From the NCBI GenBank assembly GCA_003695705.1, contig RFHU01000132.1:1-39640 (forward strand): 39,640 bases of DNA, given 5' to 3'. The notes under the pieces were generated by a model. It saw only the letters and a program-made list of their open reading frames with translations. It was not told the DNA's origin and ran no database searches. The DNA comes from Planctomycetota bacterium (GTDB taxonomy: Bacteria > Planctomycetota > J058). A program made the translations under genes and the position numbers. Position 1 is the first letter of the stretch, and each line of letters opens with the position of its first letter. This document shows positions 1 to 7,202 of this stretch, piece after piece.

Positions 1-172
1 CGCCCGGGATCGAGGGAGGGGAACCCGGTCGCGGCCAGCGTAGGATCCAGGCATCGGGGCCCGGACGCGCGGATCGGAAGGTGGCCGGGATCCCGAGGGA
101 GGGGGCTCGTGCGAGACTCCGGAGTCTCCCGCAGGGGTGTTCCGGGGGGTGGGAGGAAAGGAGCGCGGCTTG
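1..172. other. Left-edge segment without a supported gene
   Basis: No complete gene is supported here. Long open frames run through it on the plus strand, but they are chance frames of GC-rich DNA joined to the real genes downstream. A TAGGAT hexamer at 41-46 matches the TAnnnT -10 pattern seen elsewhere in the window and could start a leadered transcript for the 173 and 373 genes. A purine-rich Shine-Dalgarno stretch at 151-163 serves the GTG at 173. Confidence 0.4.
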
Positions 173-376
173 GTGTCGGAGCGCTACACGGTCAAGGGGA
201 GTTCGCTGGCGGCCCTCAAGGAGGCCCGCGAGCGCCTGCGCGCGCGCCTCGGGAGCCAGCGCATCGGAGAGGCCCTCGCTGGGCTGTCCCCGGAGGAGGC
301 GGGCGATCTCGCCAACGACTTGCTCGCCCTCCTCGACGCCATCGACGCGGTCACCCGCCGGGCGCGGCCCGCTTGA
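173..376 (+). CDS. Small helical protein of unknown function, coupled to mobA
   Basis: This is a 67-residue protein that I do not recognise. It begins MSERYTVKG and then reads as two charged helices, the second leucine-rich and acidic (around LANDLLALLDAIDAV). There are no cysteines, signal peptide or membrane segment. I chose GTG at 173 because AAAGGAG at 157-163 sits about 9 nt upstream; an in-frame GTG at 137 lacks this. The stop (374-376) overlaps the TTG start of the mobA-like gene at 373, so the two are probably translated together. A role linked to molybdenum cofactor enzymes is suggested only by that coupling. The gene is short, and a chance ORF cannot be fully excluded. Confidence 0.55.
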   Translation: MSERYTVKGSSLAALKEARERLRARLGSQRIGEALAGLSPEEAGDLANDLLALLDAIDAVTRRARPA

Positions 377-996
377 ACGCAGGGTCCTCGGGCGCCGCCT
401 TCGCCTGCGCCGGGGCGGTCCTCGCCGGTGGGCGCAGCCGGCGGATGGGTCGGCCCAAGGCCTGGCTGCTGGGTCCCTCGGGGCGACCGCTGGTCGCGCA
501 GGCGCTGGCGACGCTCCGGGCGGCCGGCGCGGACCCCCTGCTCCTCGGCTGCGGAGCGGACCCGGCCCCCTTCGCTGCGCTCGCCCGCGCCGAGGGGGCG
601 CGGCCGGTGCCGGACCGTTTTCCGGGGGAGGGTCCGCTGGCGGGGCTCGAGGCGGTCTTGGACGCTTCGCCGCGGGAGTGGCTGCTCCTGGTCGCCTGCG
701 ACATGCCCTTCCTCGACGCGGAGGCGCTCGCCGGCCTGGTGGCCCGGGCGGGGCGCAGTCCCTGCGCGGCGGTGGTGCCCGAGGCGAAGGGGAGGCTGCA
801 ACCCTTGCACGCGGTCTACCATCGCCGCGCCCTCGCGCCGCTGCGCGCAGCCCTCGAGGCGGGAGAGCGGCGCCTGACCGCGGCGGTCGAGGCCCTCGAG
901 CTCGAACGGGTTCCGCTCGAAGGCCCCAGCCCGGTCGACGTGGACACCCCTGCTGAGGCCCGCCGAGCGGGCCTTCGCCCCCCACGGACGTCGTGA
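373..996 (+). CDS. mobA: Molybdenum cofactor guanylyltransferase (MobA-like)
   Basis: This predicted cytoplasmic enzyme transfers GMP from GTP to molybdopterin to make the bis-MGD cofactor. The 207-residue length fits the family (about 190-210). The N-terminal nucleotide-binding loop LAGGRSRRMGRPKA (residues 17-30) is diagnostic of MobA/IspD-type nucleotidyltransferases. Next come DRFPGEGPLAGLEA, the metal-site motif ACDMPFLD, and a conserved HAVYHRRALAPLRAAL segment. The start is the TTG at 373, which overlaps the upstream stop (TTGA). The only nearby ATG falls inside the nucleotide loop, so it cannot be the start. A less specific NTP transferase (for example MocA-like cytidylyltransferase) is the main alternative. 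No other molybdenum cofactor gene is in the window. Confidence 0.85.
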   Translation: MNAGSSGAAFACAGAVLAGGRSRRMGRPKAWLLGPSGRPLVAQALATLRAAGADPLLLGCGADPAPFAALARAEGARPVPDRFPGEGPLAGLEAVLDASPREWLLLVACDMPFLDAEALAGLVARAGRSPCAAVVPEAKGRLQPLHAVYHRRALAPLRAALEAGERRLTAAVEALELERVPLEGPSPVDVDTPAEARRAGLRPPRTS

Positions 997-1032
997 GGGG
1001 CGAAGGCCGCGGGGCAGGCCCTACGGGCGACC

Positions 1033-1074
1033 GGCGGGGAGGGACGCGGCGGGGAGGGACGCGGCGGGGAGGAG
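1033..1074 (+). repeat. 15-bp tandem repeat, about 2.8 copies
   Basis: The unit GGCGGGGAGGGACGC is repeated exactly at 1033-1047 and 1048-1062. A partial third copy starts at 1063 and diverges after GGCGGGGAGG. The purine-rich core is itself Shine-Dalgarno-like, and the last copy lies 5-6 nt before the GTG at 1079. The repeat may therefore set ribosome-binding strength for the SGNH gene, and slippage could alter it. Confidence 0.7.
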
Positions 1075-1078
1075 GCCG

Positions 1079-2185
1079 GTGAGGAGCGAGGCGCCGCGAC
1101 CGTCGCCCGGGGAGTCCGAGTCGTCCGCGCGCCGCCGCCGTCGCCGTCGCCTTGCCTGCGCCGTTTTCCTGGGCGGCCTCTTGGTGGCGTTCGCGGGCGC
1201 CGAGGCCGTTGCGCGCTGGCGCGGCCTGCGCCCCTGGCGCGAGCACCCGCAGCATCCCGAGCGGGCCTACCACGAGCGCGACGCGGAGCGCGGCTGGCGC
1301 TTGCGTCCGGGGCGCTACGAGGTCCCGCCCTTCTCGGAGCGCGGGCGTCCCTATCGGGTCACCGTCTTGCCCGGCGGCCGTCGCTGGACGGGCGAGCCCA
1401 CGGGCCGGCGACGCCCGCGCCTGGCCGTGCTCGGCGGCTCGTACACCTTCGGCGCCGGCGTCGACGACGGGGAGAGCTACCCCGCGCGGCTGCAGCAACT
1501 GCTTCCGTCGGTGGAAGTCGACAACTACGGCGTCAACGGCTACGGGACCGTGCAGTGTCTGGCGACCCTGCGGCGGGTCTTGCGCGGGGCGCGCCCGCCG
1601 CGCTGGGTGCTCTACGGTTTCCTCGCCTGGCACGAGGAGCGCAACGTGGGGAGCGCCCGCTGGCTGGCCATGCTTGCCTGGAACGGACCCGGCGTCTCCA
1701 CCCCCTACGCCACCCTTGGCCCCGAGGGGCTTCGCCTGCACCCGCCGGAGGCGTATCGCCTCTGGCCGCTGCAGCGCGCCTCGGCCTTGGTCAACGCCGT
1801 CCAGCAGACCGTCGCCGCCCGGCAGACGGCCCAGCGGGTGGCCCAGGCGGCCGCGGTCACGGTCGAACTCGTGCTGCAGATGAACGCACTCTGCCGGGCG
1901 CAGGGCGTGGACTTCCGCGTCGTCTTCCTCTTGGTCCCCCCCGAGCGCCAGCGGGCCTACCGGAGCACCTTCGAGGCGCAGGGGCTTCGTTGCATCGACG
2001 CCAACCACCCCCTGGGTCCTGCGTGGAGCCTGCCCGGGGACCCCCATCCCAACGCTCGCCTGCACGCCTGGTACGCCGAGCGCATTGCGGACGCCCTGCG
2101 GGACGACCTCTCGCGGCCGACCGCCGGCGCTTCGTCCGCTCCGGATCGCCGTGCGCCCCCGCAGGAGGAGGATCGCCCGCGCTGA
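1079..2185 (+). CDS. Membrane-anchored SGNH/GDSL-type hydrolase-like protein
   Basis: A 368-residue protein. Residues 1-24 are basic (a run of arginines at 18-24), and residues 25-44 form one hydrophobic helix, so it is probably anchored with its catalytic part outside the cytoplasm. The SGNH pattern is visible: LGGSYTFGAGVDDGESYPARL around Ser121 (GGS instead of the usual GDS), NYGVNGYGT near 149-157 (glycine/asparagine oxyanion blocks) and DPHPN at 321-325 for the Asp/His pair. Relatives act on acyl or acetyl esters, often of polysaccharides; the substrate is unknown here. The GTG start is preceded by GGGGAGGAGG. A proline/arginine-rich tail (about 348-368) has no assigned role. It converges on the TPR gene at 2247. 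Confidence 0.7.
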   Translation: MRSEAPRPSPGESESSARRRRRRRLACAVFLGGLLVAFAGAEAVARWRGLRPWREHPQHPERAYHERDAERGWRLRPGRYEVPPFSERGRPYRVTVLPGGRRWTGEPTGRRRPRLAVLGGSYTFGAGVDDGESYPARLQQLLPSVEVDNYGVNGYGTVQCLATLRRVLRGARPPRWVLYGFLAWHEERNVGSARWLAMLAWNGPGVSTPYATLGPEGLRLHPPEAYRLWPLQRASALVNAVQQTVAARQTAQRVAQAAAVTVELVLQMNALCRAQGVDFRVVFLLVPPERQRAYRSTFEAQGLRCIDANHPLGPAWSLPGDPHPNARLHAWYAERIADALRDDLSRPTAGASSAPDRRAPPQEEDRPR

Positions 2186-2217
2186 TGTTCGCCTCCTCCG
2201 GTGCGCGGCGGGCAGCT

Positions 2218-2236
2218 CGGGCGGCACGACCGCCCG
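2218..2236. terminator. Hairpin between convergent genes
   Basis: CGGGCGG (2218-2224), a 5-nt loop, then CCGCCCG (2230-2236) form a perfect 7-bp stem. It lies between the stop of the SGNH gene (2185) and the stop of the minus-strand gene (2247). There is no U-tract, so bidirectional termination is an inference from position and strength. Confidence 0.5.
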
Positions 2237-2246
2237 GTCCGCGGCC

Positions 2247-4025
2247 TTAGGCCTCGCCGTCTTCGAGGGCCGGGCGGGGCTCGTAGAGGTCGGAGAGGAA
2301 GCGGCGGAAGGTCGCCTGCCGGTCGGCGGGGGTGCCGGGCAGGCAGAGATACGACCAGGCGAGGGTCTCGCCGTACCAAGTGTGTCCGGGGCTGGGGAGC
2401 TCGTCGAGGAGGGTCCAGAAGCGCTCGCTGACCTCGCCGAGGGCGGCGGGTTCGTCGAGGGCCAGCTCCCGCAGGGCGAGAATGGCCGCGTCGGTGGTCC
2501 AGTCCACCACTCCGTCCACGAGGGAGAGCAGGGCTTCCCGGCGGCGGGAGCCTTCCCAGCCTTCGTCGACGTGGGCGAGCAGGAGCGCGGCGGCGCACTG
2601 GTGGCGAAAGATCCACTCCACCGCGTCGGTGTCGTCGGGCGGAGGGACGGGCGGATGCACCATGGCGCCGAGGAGCTCCTCCGCCAGGCGCGGGCCGAGG
2701 CCGGGGCCGGCCGACTTGGCCGCATCCCACCAGCGGGGGAGGTAGTAGGGGCTGGTGGCGATGGCGGTGACCAGGCGCTGCACGCGCTCGCTGGGGGGCG
2801 CCACTGCCTGCACCACTTCGCGCCGCCCCTCGCCCGTGTAGATCCACACCACGTCGCGCACGGGACGGCGGGGGCGACGGGGGTCGGGGTCGGGCAGTTC
2901 CCCGAAGGAGTAGTCGGCCCGGCGGGTGTCCGTGGTTCCTTGGAAGCCGACCACCAGGGCCAGCCGGCAGCTGGGCGGCTCGAGGTGGGTCACCGAGACG
3001 CGCAGCCGTCCCTGGACGCTGTGGCCGTGTTCGGCGAAGACCTGGCGGACGGCGTTGGCGGTGGCGTCGTTGGGCAAGGCGAGGGCAGTGGCCGCGGGGA
3101 CGGTGATGCGGCGGAAGTCGTCGGCGCGCGCGCGCGGGCCAAGAATGCGAACGACCGCCTCTCCGCTCGGCCGGCCCTCGACCGCGTGACCTAGGTAGTC
3201 GTGCATGGCGCTGAGTTCGGGGTCTTCTTCGCGGCCCTCGACCGAGGAGAGTTCGCGCCAGGCCTCCTCGGGCCGTCCGGCGTCGAGGAGGACCCGCGCC
3301 CGCTCGGCGGCGAAGGTGGTGTCGGGGTCCTGTTCCTGGGCGGCGCGAAAGGCTTCGAGCGCCTCCTCGTAGCGGCCGGCGGCGCGCAAGGCGAGGCCGA
3401 GGGCCGTCGAGGCCATGCCCGAAGGCTCGAGGGCCATGGCGCGGCGCGCGGCGTCTTCGGCCGCGGCGAAGCGGCCGAGGCGGCGCAGGAGGCCGCTGGC
3501 GACCAGGAGCGCGCCGGGCCAGAACAGGTCGCTCCCGTCGCGCTCGAGGATCGCCTCCGCCAGGGGGAGCCAGCCGGAGAGCACCGCGCGCTCGCTGGCG
3601 CGCAGCTCCATGAAGCCGATGGTGTCCCTTCCGAGGTGGGCGAGGAGCGCCGCGGTGCCGCCGAGGTGGAGGCGCGCGCGGCAGGTCCGCAGCCAGTCCG
3701 CCGCCCAGGTCCCGTAGGGGACCGCGGGCATGTGGCGCCCGACCTGGGCGAGCAGGTCCAGCCCCTCTTGCACGCGTCCCTGGTGGGCGAGCAGGTAGGC
3801 GTGGCCGGCCACGTGCCCGAAGTAGGCCCCCTGCTCGATGTCGATGAGCTCCTTGGGGTCGCCGCCGGCCTCGGCGATCTCCTCGAGGAGCGCGCGCCAG
3901 GCGGGCACCGAGGGATCGACCGCCAGCGCGTTGGAGACGTGGCGGGCGGCGTGGGCCATCTCGCCTGCCTCGAAGGCGGCCCGCGCGAGGGCGAAGTCTT
4001 CGTCTGGCCCGGGCAGCGACTCCAT
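2247..4025 (-). CDS. TPR-containing protein of unknown function
   Basis: A 592-residue, probably cytoplasmic protein with no signal peptide. The first half is helical with tetratricopeptide-like repeats: ALARAAFEAGEMAHAARHV near the start, and LGLALRAAGRYEEALEAFRAA with LLDAGRPEEAWRELSSV further on. The second half is not a family I can name; it contains WIYTGEGRREVVQAV and tryptophan-rich segments. I chose the ATG at 4025 because TATCCT lies exactly 7 nt upstream, which fits the leaderless pattern. Upstream in-frame codons would give a proline/arginine-rich extension with no conserved look. It is divergent from the SAM hydrolase unit and convergent with the SGNH gene. Function unknown; TPRs suggest a scaffolding role. 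Confidence 0.75.
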   Translation of the reverse strand: MESLPGPDEDFALARAAFEAGEMAHAARHVSNALAVDPSVPAWRALLEEIAEAGGDPKELIDIEQGAYFGHVAGHAYLLAHQGRVQEGLDLLAQVGRHMPAVPYGTWAADWLRTCRARLHLGGTAALLAHLGRDTIGFMELRASERAVLSGWLPLAEAILERDGSDLFWPGALLVASGLLRRLGRFAAAEDAARRAMALEPSGMASTALGLALRAAGRYEEALEAFRAAQEQDPDTTFAAERARVLLDAGRPEEAWRELSSVEGREEDPELSAMHDYLGHAVEGRPSGEAVVRILGPRARADDFRRITVPAATALALPNDATANAVRQVFAEHGHSVQGRLRVSVTHLEPPSCRLALVVGFQGTTDTRRADYSFGELPDPDPRRPRRPVRDVVWIYTGEGRREVVQAVAPPSERVQRLVTAIATSPYYLPRWWDAAKSAGPGLGPRLAEELLGAMVHPPVPPPDDTDAVEWIFRHQCAAALLLAHVDEGWEGSRRREALLSLVDGVVDWTTDAAILALRELALDEPAALGEVSERFWTLLDELPSPGHTWYGETLAWSYLCLPGTPADRQATFRRFLSDLYEPRPALEDGEA

Positions 4026-4032
4026 GGACTCT

Positions 4033-4038
4033 AGGATA
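4033..4038 (-). promoter_or_regulatory. -10-like element, leaderless start of TPR gene
   Basis: On the minus strand this reads TATCCT. It is separated by 7 nt from the ATG at 4025, so transcription would begin at or beside the A of the start codon. There is no well-placed Shine-Dalgarno sequence and no clear -35 box. Confidence 0.5.
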
Positions 4039-4234
4039 GCCGGGCCTCCCTCGCCGCTCACCGGGCCGCGGGAGAGGCAGCGTCCCAGGGGGTGCTGCGG
4101 GCAACCCAGGGCACCGCTCGGCTCCGAGCGCGAGCTCCGGGGTGGCGGGTGCTCGCCGCCGCCCGAAGAGCGCTCGCAGTCCCGCCCGGGCGGGACGAGG
4201 CGTCCTGCGCCGTGCAACATGTCGCTCTTCGGAG

Positions 4235-4240
4235 TACCTT
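4235..4240 (+). promoter_or_regulatory. -10-like element for leader peptide and SAM hydrolase unit
   Basis: TACCTT is followed by 7 nt and then ATG at 4248, the same spacing as the leaderless starts elsewhere in the window. It is the only such hexamer I see close to the SAM hydrolase start. No -35 box is recognisable. Confidence 0.45.
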
Positions 4241-4247
4241 GGTCTCC

Positions 4248-4292
4248 ATGCGGAGGTCCCCTGAAGCCAGCCTTGCTCCGAGGAGGACGTGA
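4248..4292 (+). CDS. Putative leaderless 14-codon leader peptide
   Basis: The ORF encodes MRRSPEASLAPRRT and stops at TGA 4290-4292. That stop overlaps the GTG start of the SAM hydrolase gene at 4289 (GTGA). A TACCTT -10-like element lies exactly 7 nt before its ATG, so it could be translated from a leaderless mRNA. Its 12th and 13th codons (AGG AGG) are the Shine-Dalgarno of the next gene, which otherwise sits only 2 nt from its start. The best reading is a coupling or leader peptide. The peptide has no methionine after the first and no codon run suggesting classical attenuation. It could be a chance ORF; ribosome profiling would decide. Confidence 0.4.
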   Translation: MRRSPEASLAPRRT

Positions 4293-5110
4293 GCGGAGCC
4301 GGCGCGACATCGCCCGTCATCACCCTGCTGACGGACTTCGGGACCCGCGATGTCTACGCGGGCGTCATGCGGGGAGTCATTGCGAACCTCGCCCCTCGGG
4401 CGCGGGTGATCGACCTGACCCACGAGGTCCGGCCCCAGGCCGTGGCGGACGCGGCCTTCTTGCTCGAGGCGGCGGCGCCCTACTTCCCCTGGGGTACCGT
4501 GCACGTGGCGGTGGTCGACCCCGGCGTCGGGAGCGAGCGGCGCATCCTGTGCGCACGCACCTCGCGGGCCACCTACCTGGCCCCCGACAACGGACTCCTC
4601 TCCCGGGTGCTCGAGCGGGACCCGCCGGCCCGAGTGGTCTCCGTAGAGAACCGCGTCTACTTTCTTCCCGAGGTCTCCCACACCTTCCACGGGCGGGACA
4701 TCTTCGCGCCGGTGGCGGCGCATCTGGCCCAAGGCCTCGACCCGTGCCGGCTCGGCCCCGAGGTGGATGCCATCGTCCCCTTGGAGCTGCCGCGCGCGCG
4801 CGAACGAGAGCCCGGGGTGATCGAGGCGCACATCATTTACGCGGACCGTTTCGGCAACTTGGTGAGCGACGTAGCGGTCGGCGACGTGCCCGCCATTGCG
4901 GAGGCCGAGCTGGGCGGGGTTCGCATCGCCGGTCCGCTCTGCAAGCGATACGTGGACCGAGACCCGGGCCAGCTCCTCCTCCTCGAGGGGTCGACGGGGC
5001 TCCTCGAGGTCTCGGTCAACCAAGGCAGCGCGCAGGAGGCCCTGGGCGCGGCCGTTGGAGATGAGTTGATCCTGCGGCTCCATTCCACGGAGCGGAGCGA
5101 GGTGTCATGA
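4289..5110 (+). CDS. S-adenosylmethionine hydrolase (SAM hydroxide adenosyltransferase, DUF62)
   Basis: A 273-residue cytoplasmic enzyme of the family that uses water/hydroxide to cleave SAM into adenosine and methionine. It is related to the SAM-dependent fluorinase and chlorinase. Seen in the sequence: ITLLTDFGTRDVYAGVMRG near the N terminus, VVDPGVGSERR around residues 76-85 (candidate catalytic Asp77 and Arg84/85), APDNGLLS at 99-104, TFHGRDIFAP with His134, and the C-terminal barrel motif DRFGNLVSD. The length is normal. The physiological role of the family is poorly known. The GTG start overlaps the leader-peptide stop, and the gene's own stop overlaps the cupin start (ATGA at 5107), so the three appear translationally coupled. 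Confidence 0.9.
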   Translation: MSGAGATSPVITLLTDFGTRDVYAGVMRGVIANLAPRARVIDLTHEVRPQAVADAAFLLEAAAPYFPWGTVHVAVVDPGVGSERRILCARTSRATYLAPDNGLLSRVLERDPPARVVSVENRVYFLPEVSHTFHGRDIFAPVAAHLAQGLDPCRLGPEVDAIVPLELPRAREREPGVIEAHIIYADRFGNLVSDVAVGDVPAIAEAELGGVRIAGPLCKRYVDRDPGQLLLLEGSTGLLEVSVNQGSAQEALGAAVGDELILRLHSTERSEVS

Positions 5111-5739
5111 GACTGAGGAGAATGCCCAGCCATCCCCTCCTGCCCCTCGAAGGACGTTCGAAGCACTTCCAGTCCTTCTGGGAACTCGAACTCGACCCGG
5201 GCGAGGAAACGAGCAAGCACCAGCACTACGACAGCGAGGAGGTGATCTACCTCGTCAGCGGCGACGGCCGCATCCTGGTCCGCGACGACGAGCACGAGCT
5301 CACCGCCGGCGAGGTGGTCTTCGTGCCGCCGCGCACGGACCACCTCATCGCCAACCGCTCGGAGGCCCTCCTGCGCGCCATCACCGTCGAGAGCCGCTTC
5401 GGCGTCGCGGCGGAAGAGGCACCGGCCGACGAGATCGCGACCCCCGACGAGGTGCAGAAGACCGTGCGCGCCCAGGAAGAGGCTCGCCAGTGCTCGCGGA
5501 CCATCGAGGAACTCGTGGCGGCCCTGCCCACGGACGTCGACGAGGCGGTGGCCATCAAGACCATCGTCGAGCTCTTCGACATCGGCGGTCGCCTTTCGGA
5601 GACCATCGAGAACGAGATCGGCCTCGACAACCGAGAGGGGCTCGCCGCCCTCGAGCGCGTCGAGCGCCAGATCATGCTCGCCGTCGTCCAGATCACCGGG
5701 CGCTACCAGCGCCGCGGGCGCGGCTGGCTCTTCGGCTAG
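5107..5739 (+). CDS. Cupin-domain protein with helical C-terminal domain
   Basis: A 210-residue cytoplasmic protein. Residues about 15-95 are a cupin barrel, with metal ligands visible as HQHYDSEE (His38, His40, Glu44) and TDHLI (His79) and the motif LTAGEVVFVPP. Residues about 110-205 are helical and acidic and match nothing I can name. They could be a dimerisation or sensor domain. Cupins range from enzymes to metabolite sensors, so the activity is open. The ATG at 5107 overlaps the SAM hydrolase stop; a second ATG at 5122 has its Shine-Dalgarno too close. Coupling to a SAM hydrolase suggests a role around SAM, adenosine or methionine pools, which is inference. Confidence 0.75.
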   Translation: MRLRRMPSHPLLPLEGRSKHFQSFWELELDPGEETSKHQHYDSEEVIYLVSGDGRILVRDDEHELTAGEVVFVPPRTDHLIANRSEALLRAITVESRFGVAAEEAPADEIATPDEVQKTVRAQEEARQCSRTIEELVAALPTDVDEAVAIKTIVELFDIGGRLSETIENEIGLDNREGLAALERVERQIMLAVVQITGRYQRRGRGWLFG

Positions 5740-5758
5740 CGGCCGGTCGCGGGACGCC

Positions 5759-5775
5759 CGGACCTCCGCGGTCCG
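5759..5775 (+). terminator. Hairpin after the cupin gene
   Basis: CGGACC (5759-5764), a 5-nt loop, and GGTCCG (5770-5775) form a perfect 6-bp stem 19 nt after the cupin stop. There is no U-tract. A terminator is inferred from position. Confidence 0.4.
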
Positions 5776-5849
5776 CCAGGATGGCGCCGGGGTTCGCCGG
5801 GGGTCCGCTGCCCTCTGGCGGGCGGCTGGACCGTAGGCGATCCTGGAGC

Positions 5850-5880
5850 CTTCGAAGTACCGCGTACGCGGCGCACTTCG
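5850..5880 (+). promoter_or_regulatory. Nested palindromes upstream of the arrestin-like gene
   Basis: CTTCGAAG (5850-5857) and CCGCGTACGCGG (5860-5871) are perfect palindromes. CGAAGT (5853-5858) also pairs with ACTTCG (5875-5880) around the second one, giving a possible two-part hairpin. It lies 88 nt before the start at 5969. It could be a regulator-binding site or an RNA structure. No -10-like hexamer of the TAnnnT type is visible in the 5740-5968 gap. Confidence 0.4.
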
Positions 5881-5968
5881 GTTCGGCCGCTCGCTCGGTG
5901 GGTCCTGACGCGGTCGCCCCAGCCGAAACGGCGACCGCGCGCCGAGAGAAGGAGAGGAGAGGGCCCCA

Positions 5969-7033
5969 GTGGCGAAGTGCGACCTACTCATCGTGATCGA
6001 TCAGGGCAAGGACACCTTCCGCGTCGGCGAGACGGTCAGCGGTCGGGTGCAGGTGTCCGTCGACTCCGACTGCCGCTGCAACGGGCTGAGCATCGAGCGG
6101 CTCTGGGCAACCCATGGCCGAGGCAACCGGACCAGCGGGGGAAAGGAGGAGCAGGTCCTCTTCCAGGGGGAGTGGCGCGCCGGCGAGCAGCACTCGTATC
6201 CCTTCTCCTTCGCGATCCCCCCGGGCCCGGTGACCTACCACGGGCACTACCTCAACGTGGACTTCTACCTGCGGGCGCAGGCGGACATTCCGTGGGCCTT
6301 CGACCCCAAGGCGGAGCGCGAGCTCGTGGTCCTTCCGCCCGAAGACCCCGGAGCGCTCGCGGTGCCCTCGCCGGAGCCGACCGAGGGCTTCGACCAGGTC
6401 CTGCAGACCGTGAACGCGTTTGGAGGCAACCTCGTCTTGATCTTCGGAGGGGTGTTCTTCCTCGTGGGACTGGGCGTCCTCATCCCCGGTGCGCTGCTCG
6501 TCGGAAGCAAGGGCACAATAGGCCTCCCACCGCTGCTGTTCGGTGTCGTGTTCTCCCTCGTAGGAGGCTTCATTGGCTACATGGCCATTCGCAACCGGCT
6601 CGCCGAGAAGAAACTCGGGCCGGTGCTCCTGAAGGCCGAGCCCGTGCGGCTCGGCCCAGGGGAGTCCGTCGCCCTTTCGCTGCGCTTCACGCCCCGAGCC
6701 CGGGCGAACCTGAACCGCATCACGGCCACGCTCCAGGGCAAAGAAGTCGTCGTCAGCGGGAGCGGAACGAACCGCACCACCCATACGCACACGCTGCACA
6801 CCGAAACGCGGGAACTCCACTCGGGTGGGGACCTCTTCCCGGGCGAAGAACAGGACCTCGCCGAAACCCTCTCCCTCCCCGCCGACGCCCCCTTTTCCTT
6901 CTCCGCCCCCAGCAACCAGCTCGTGTGGTCGCTGACCGCGCACATCGACGTCGCGGGTTGGCCCGACTGGTCCCAATCCGTCCCCCTCGTCGTGACCCCC
7001 TACAGGGCGTCCAGCGCCTCGCTCGGCGGCTGA
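5969..7033 (+). CDS. Membrane protein with two arrestin-like beta-sandwich regions
   Basis: A 354-residue protein. Residues 1-122 look like an arrestin N-terminal-type sandwich: an FRVGETVSGRVQVSVDSDC strand pattern, the insertion with GEWRAGEQHSYPFSFAIP, and the YLRAQADIPWAFDPKAERE strands are typical of arrestin/Vps26/SpoOM-like folds. Two membrane helices follow (about 152-178 and 184-207) with a short loop. A second sandwich (about 215-345) repeats features of the first, such as LGPGESVALSLRF and FSFSAPSNQLVWSLTAHIDV. I infer both sandwiches face the cytoplasm because there is no signal peptide and the two helices form a hairpin. The GTG start has AGGAGAGG upstream at a good distance. The function is unknown; the fold suggests cargo or partner binding at the membrane. 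Confidence 0.65.
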   Translation: MAKCDLLIVIDQGKDTFRVGETVSGRVQVSVDSDCRCNGLSIERLWATHGRGNRTSGGKEEQVLFQGEWRAGEQHSYPFSFAIPPGPVTYHGHYLNVDFYLRAQADIPWAFDPKAERELVVLPPEDPGALAVPSPEPTEGFDQVLQTVNAFGGNLVLIFGGVFFLVGLGVLIPGALLVGSKGTIGLPPLLFGVVFSLVGGFIGYMAIRNRLAEKKLGPVLLKAEPVRLGPGESVALSLRFTPRARANLNRITATLQGKEVVVSGSGTNRTTHTHTLHTETRELHSGGDLFPGEEQDLAETLSLPADAPFSFSAPSNQLVWSLTAHIDVAGWPDWSQSVPLVVTPYRASSASLGG

Positions 7034-7164
7034 GCCCGCTCCGTCCCGGCGCGCACCGCGGCCCACGGCCGACCGAAGGCCTTGCAATAGAGGTGATTAG
7101 GGCCACTTAGCAAGCCGGGGAGCAATGTCTGCGCATTTCCCCTTCCACACGGAGAAGCGGGCGC

Positions 7165-7170
7165 TAATAT
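7165..7170 (+). promoter_or_regulatory. Tentative -10 element of the alpha (ribosomal) operon
   Basis: TAATAT in an otherwise GC-rich gap, 84 nt before rpmJ. CTTCCA at 7142-7147 is a weak -35 match with a 17-nt spacer. A transcript from here would have a leader of roughly 75-80 nt. Confidence 0.35.
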
Positions 7171-7185
7171 GTGCCCCTTCACGGC

Positions 7186-7202
7186 CTTGGGTACGGCCCA
7201 AG
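7186..7202 (+). promoter_or_regulatory. Leader hairpin upstream of rpmJ
   Basis: CTTGGG (7186-7191), loop TACGG, and CCCAAG (7197-7202) form a perfect 6-bp stem inside the presumed 5' leader. In other bacteria alpha-operon leaders bind S4 for autoregulation. Whether this hairpin does so is inference. Confidence 0.35.

Noticed and set aside
1957-4323. 788-codon minus-strand frame overlapping the TPR gene
   Set aside because: It is almost entirely Arg/Pro/Gly and shifted one frame from the TPR protein, which has coherent helices and a well-placed start.
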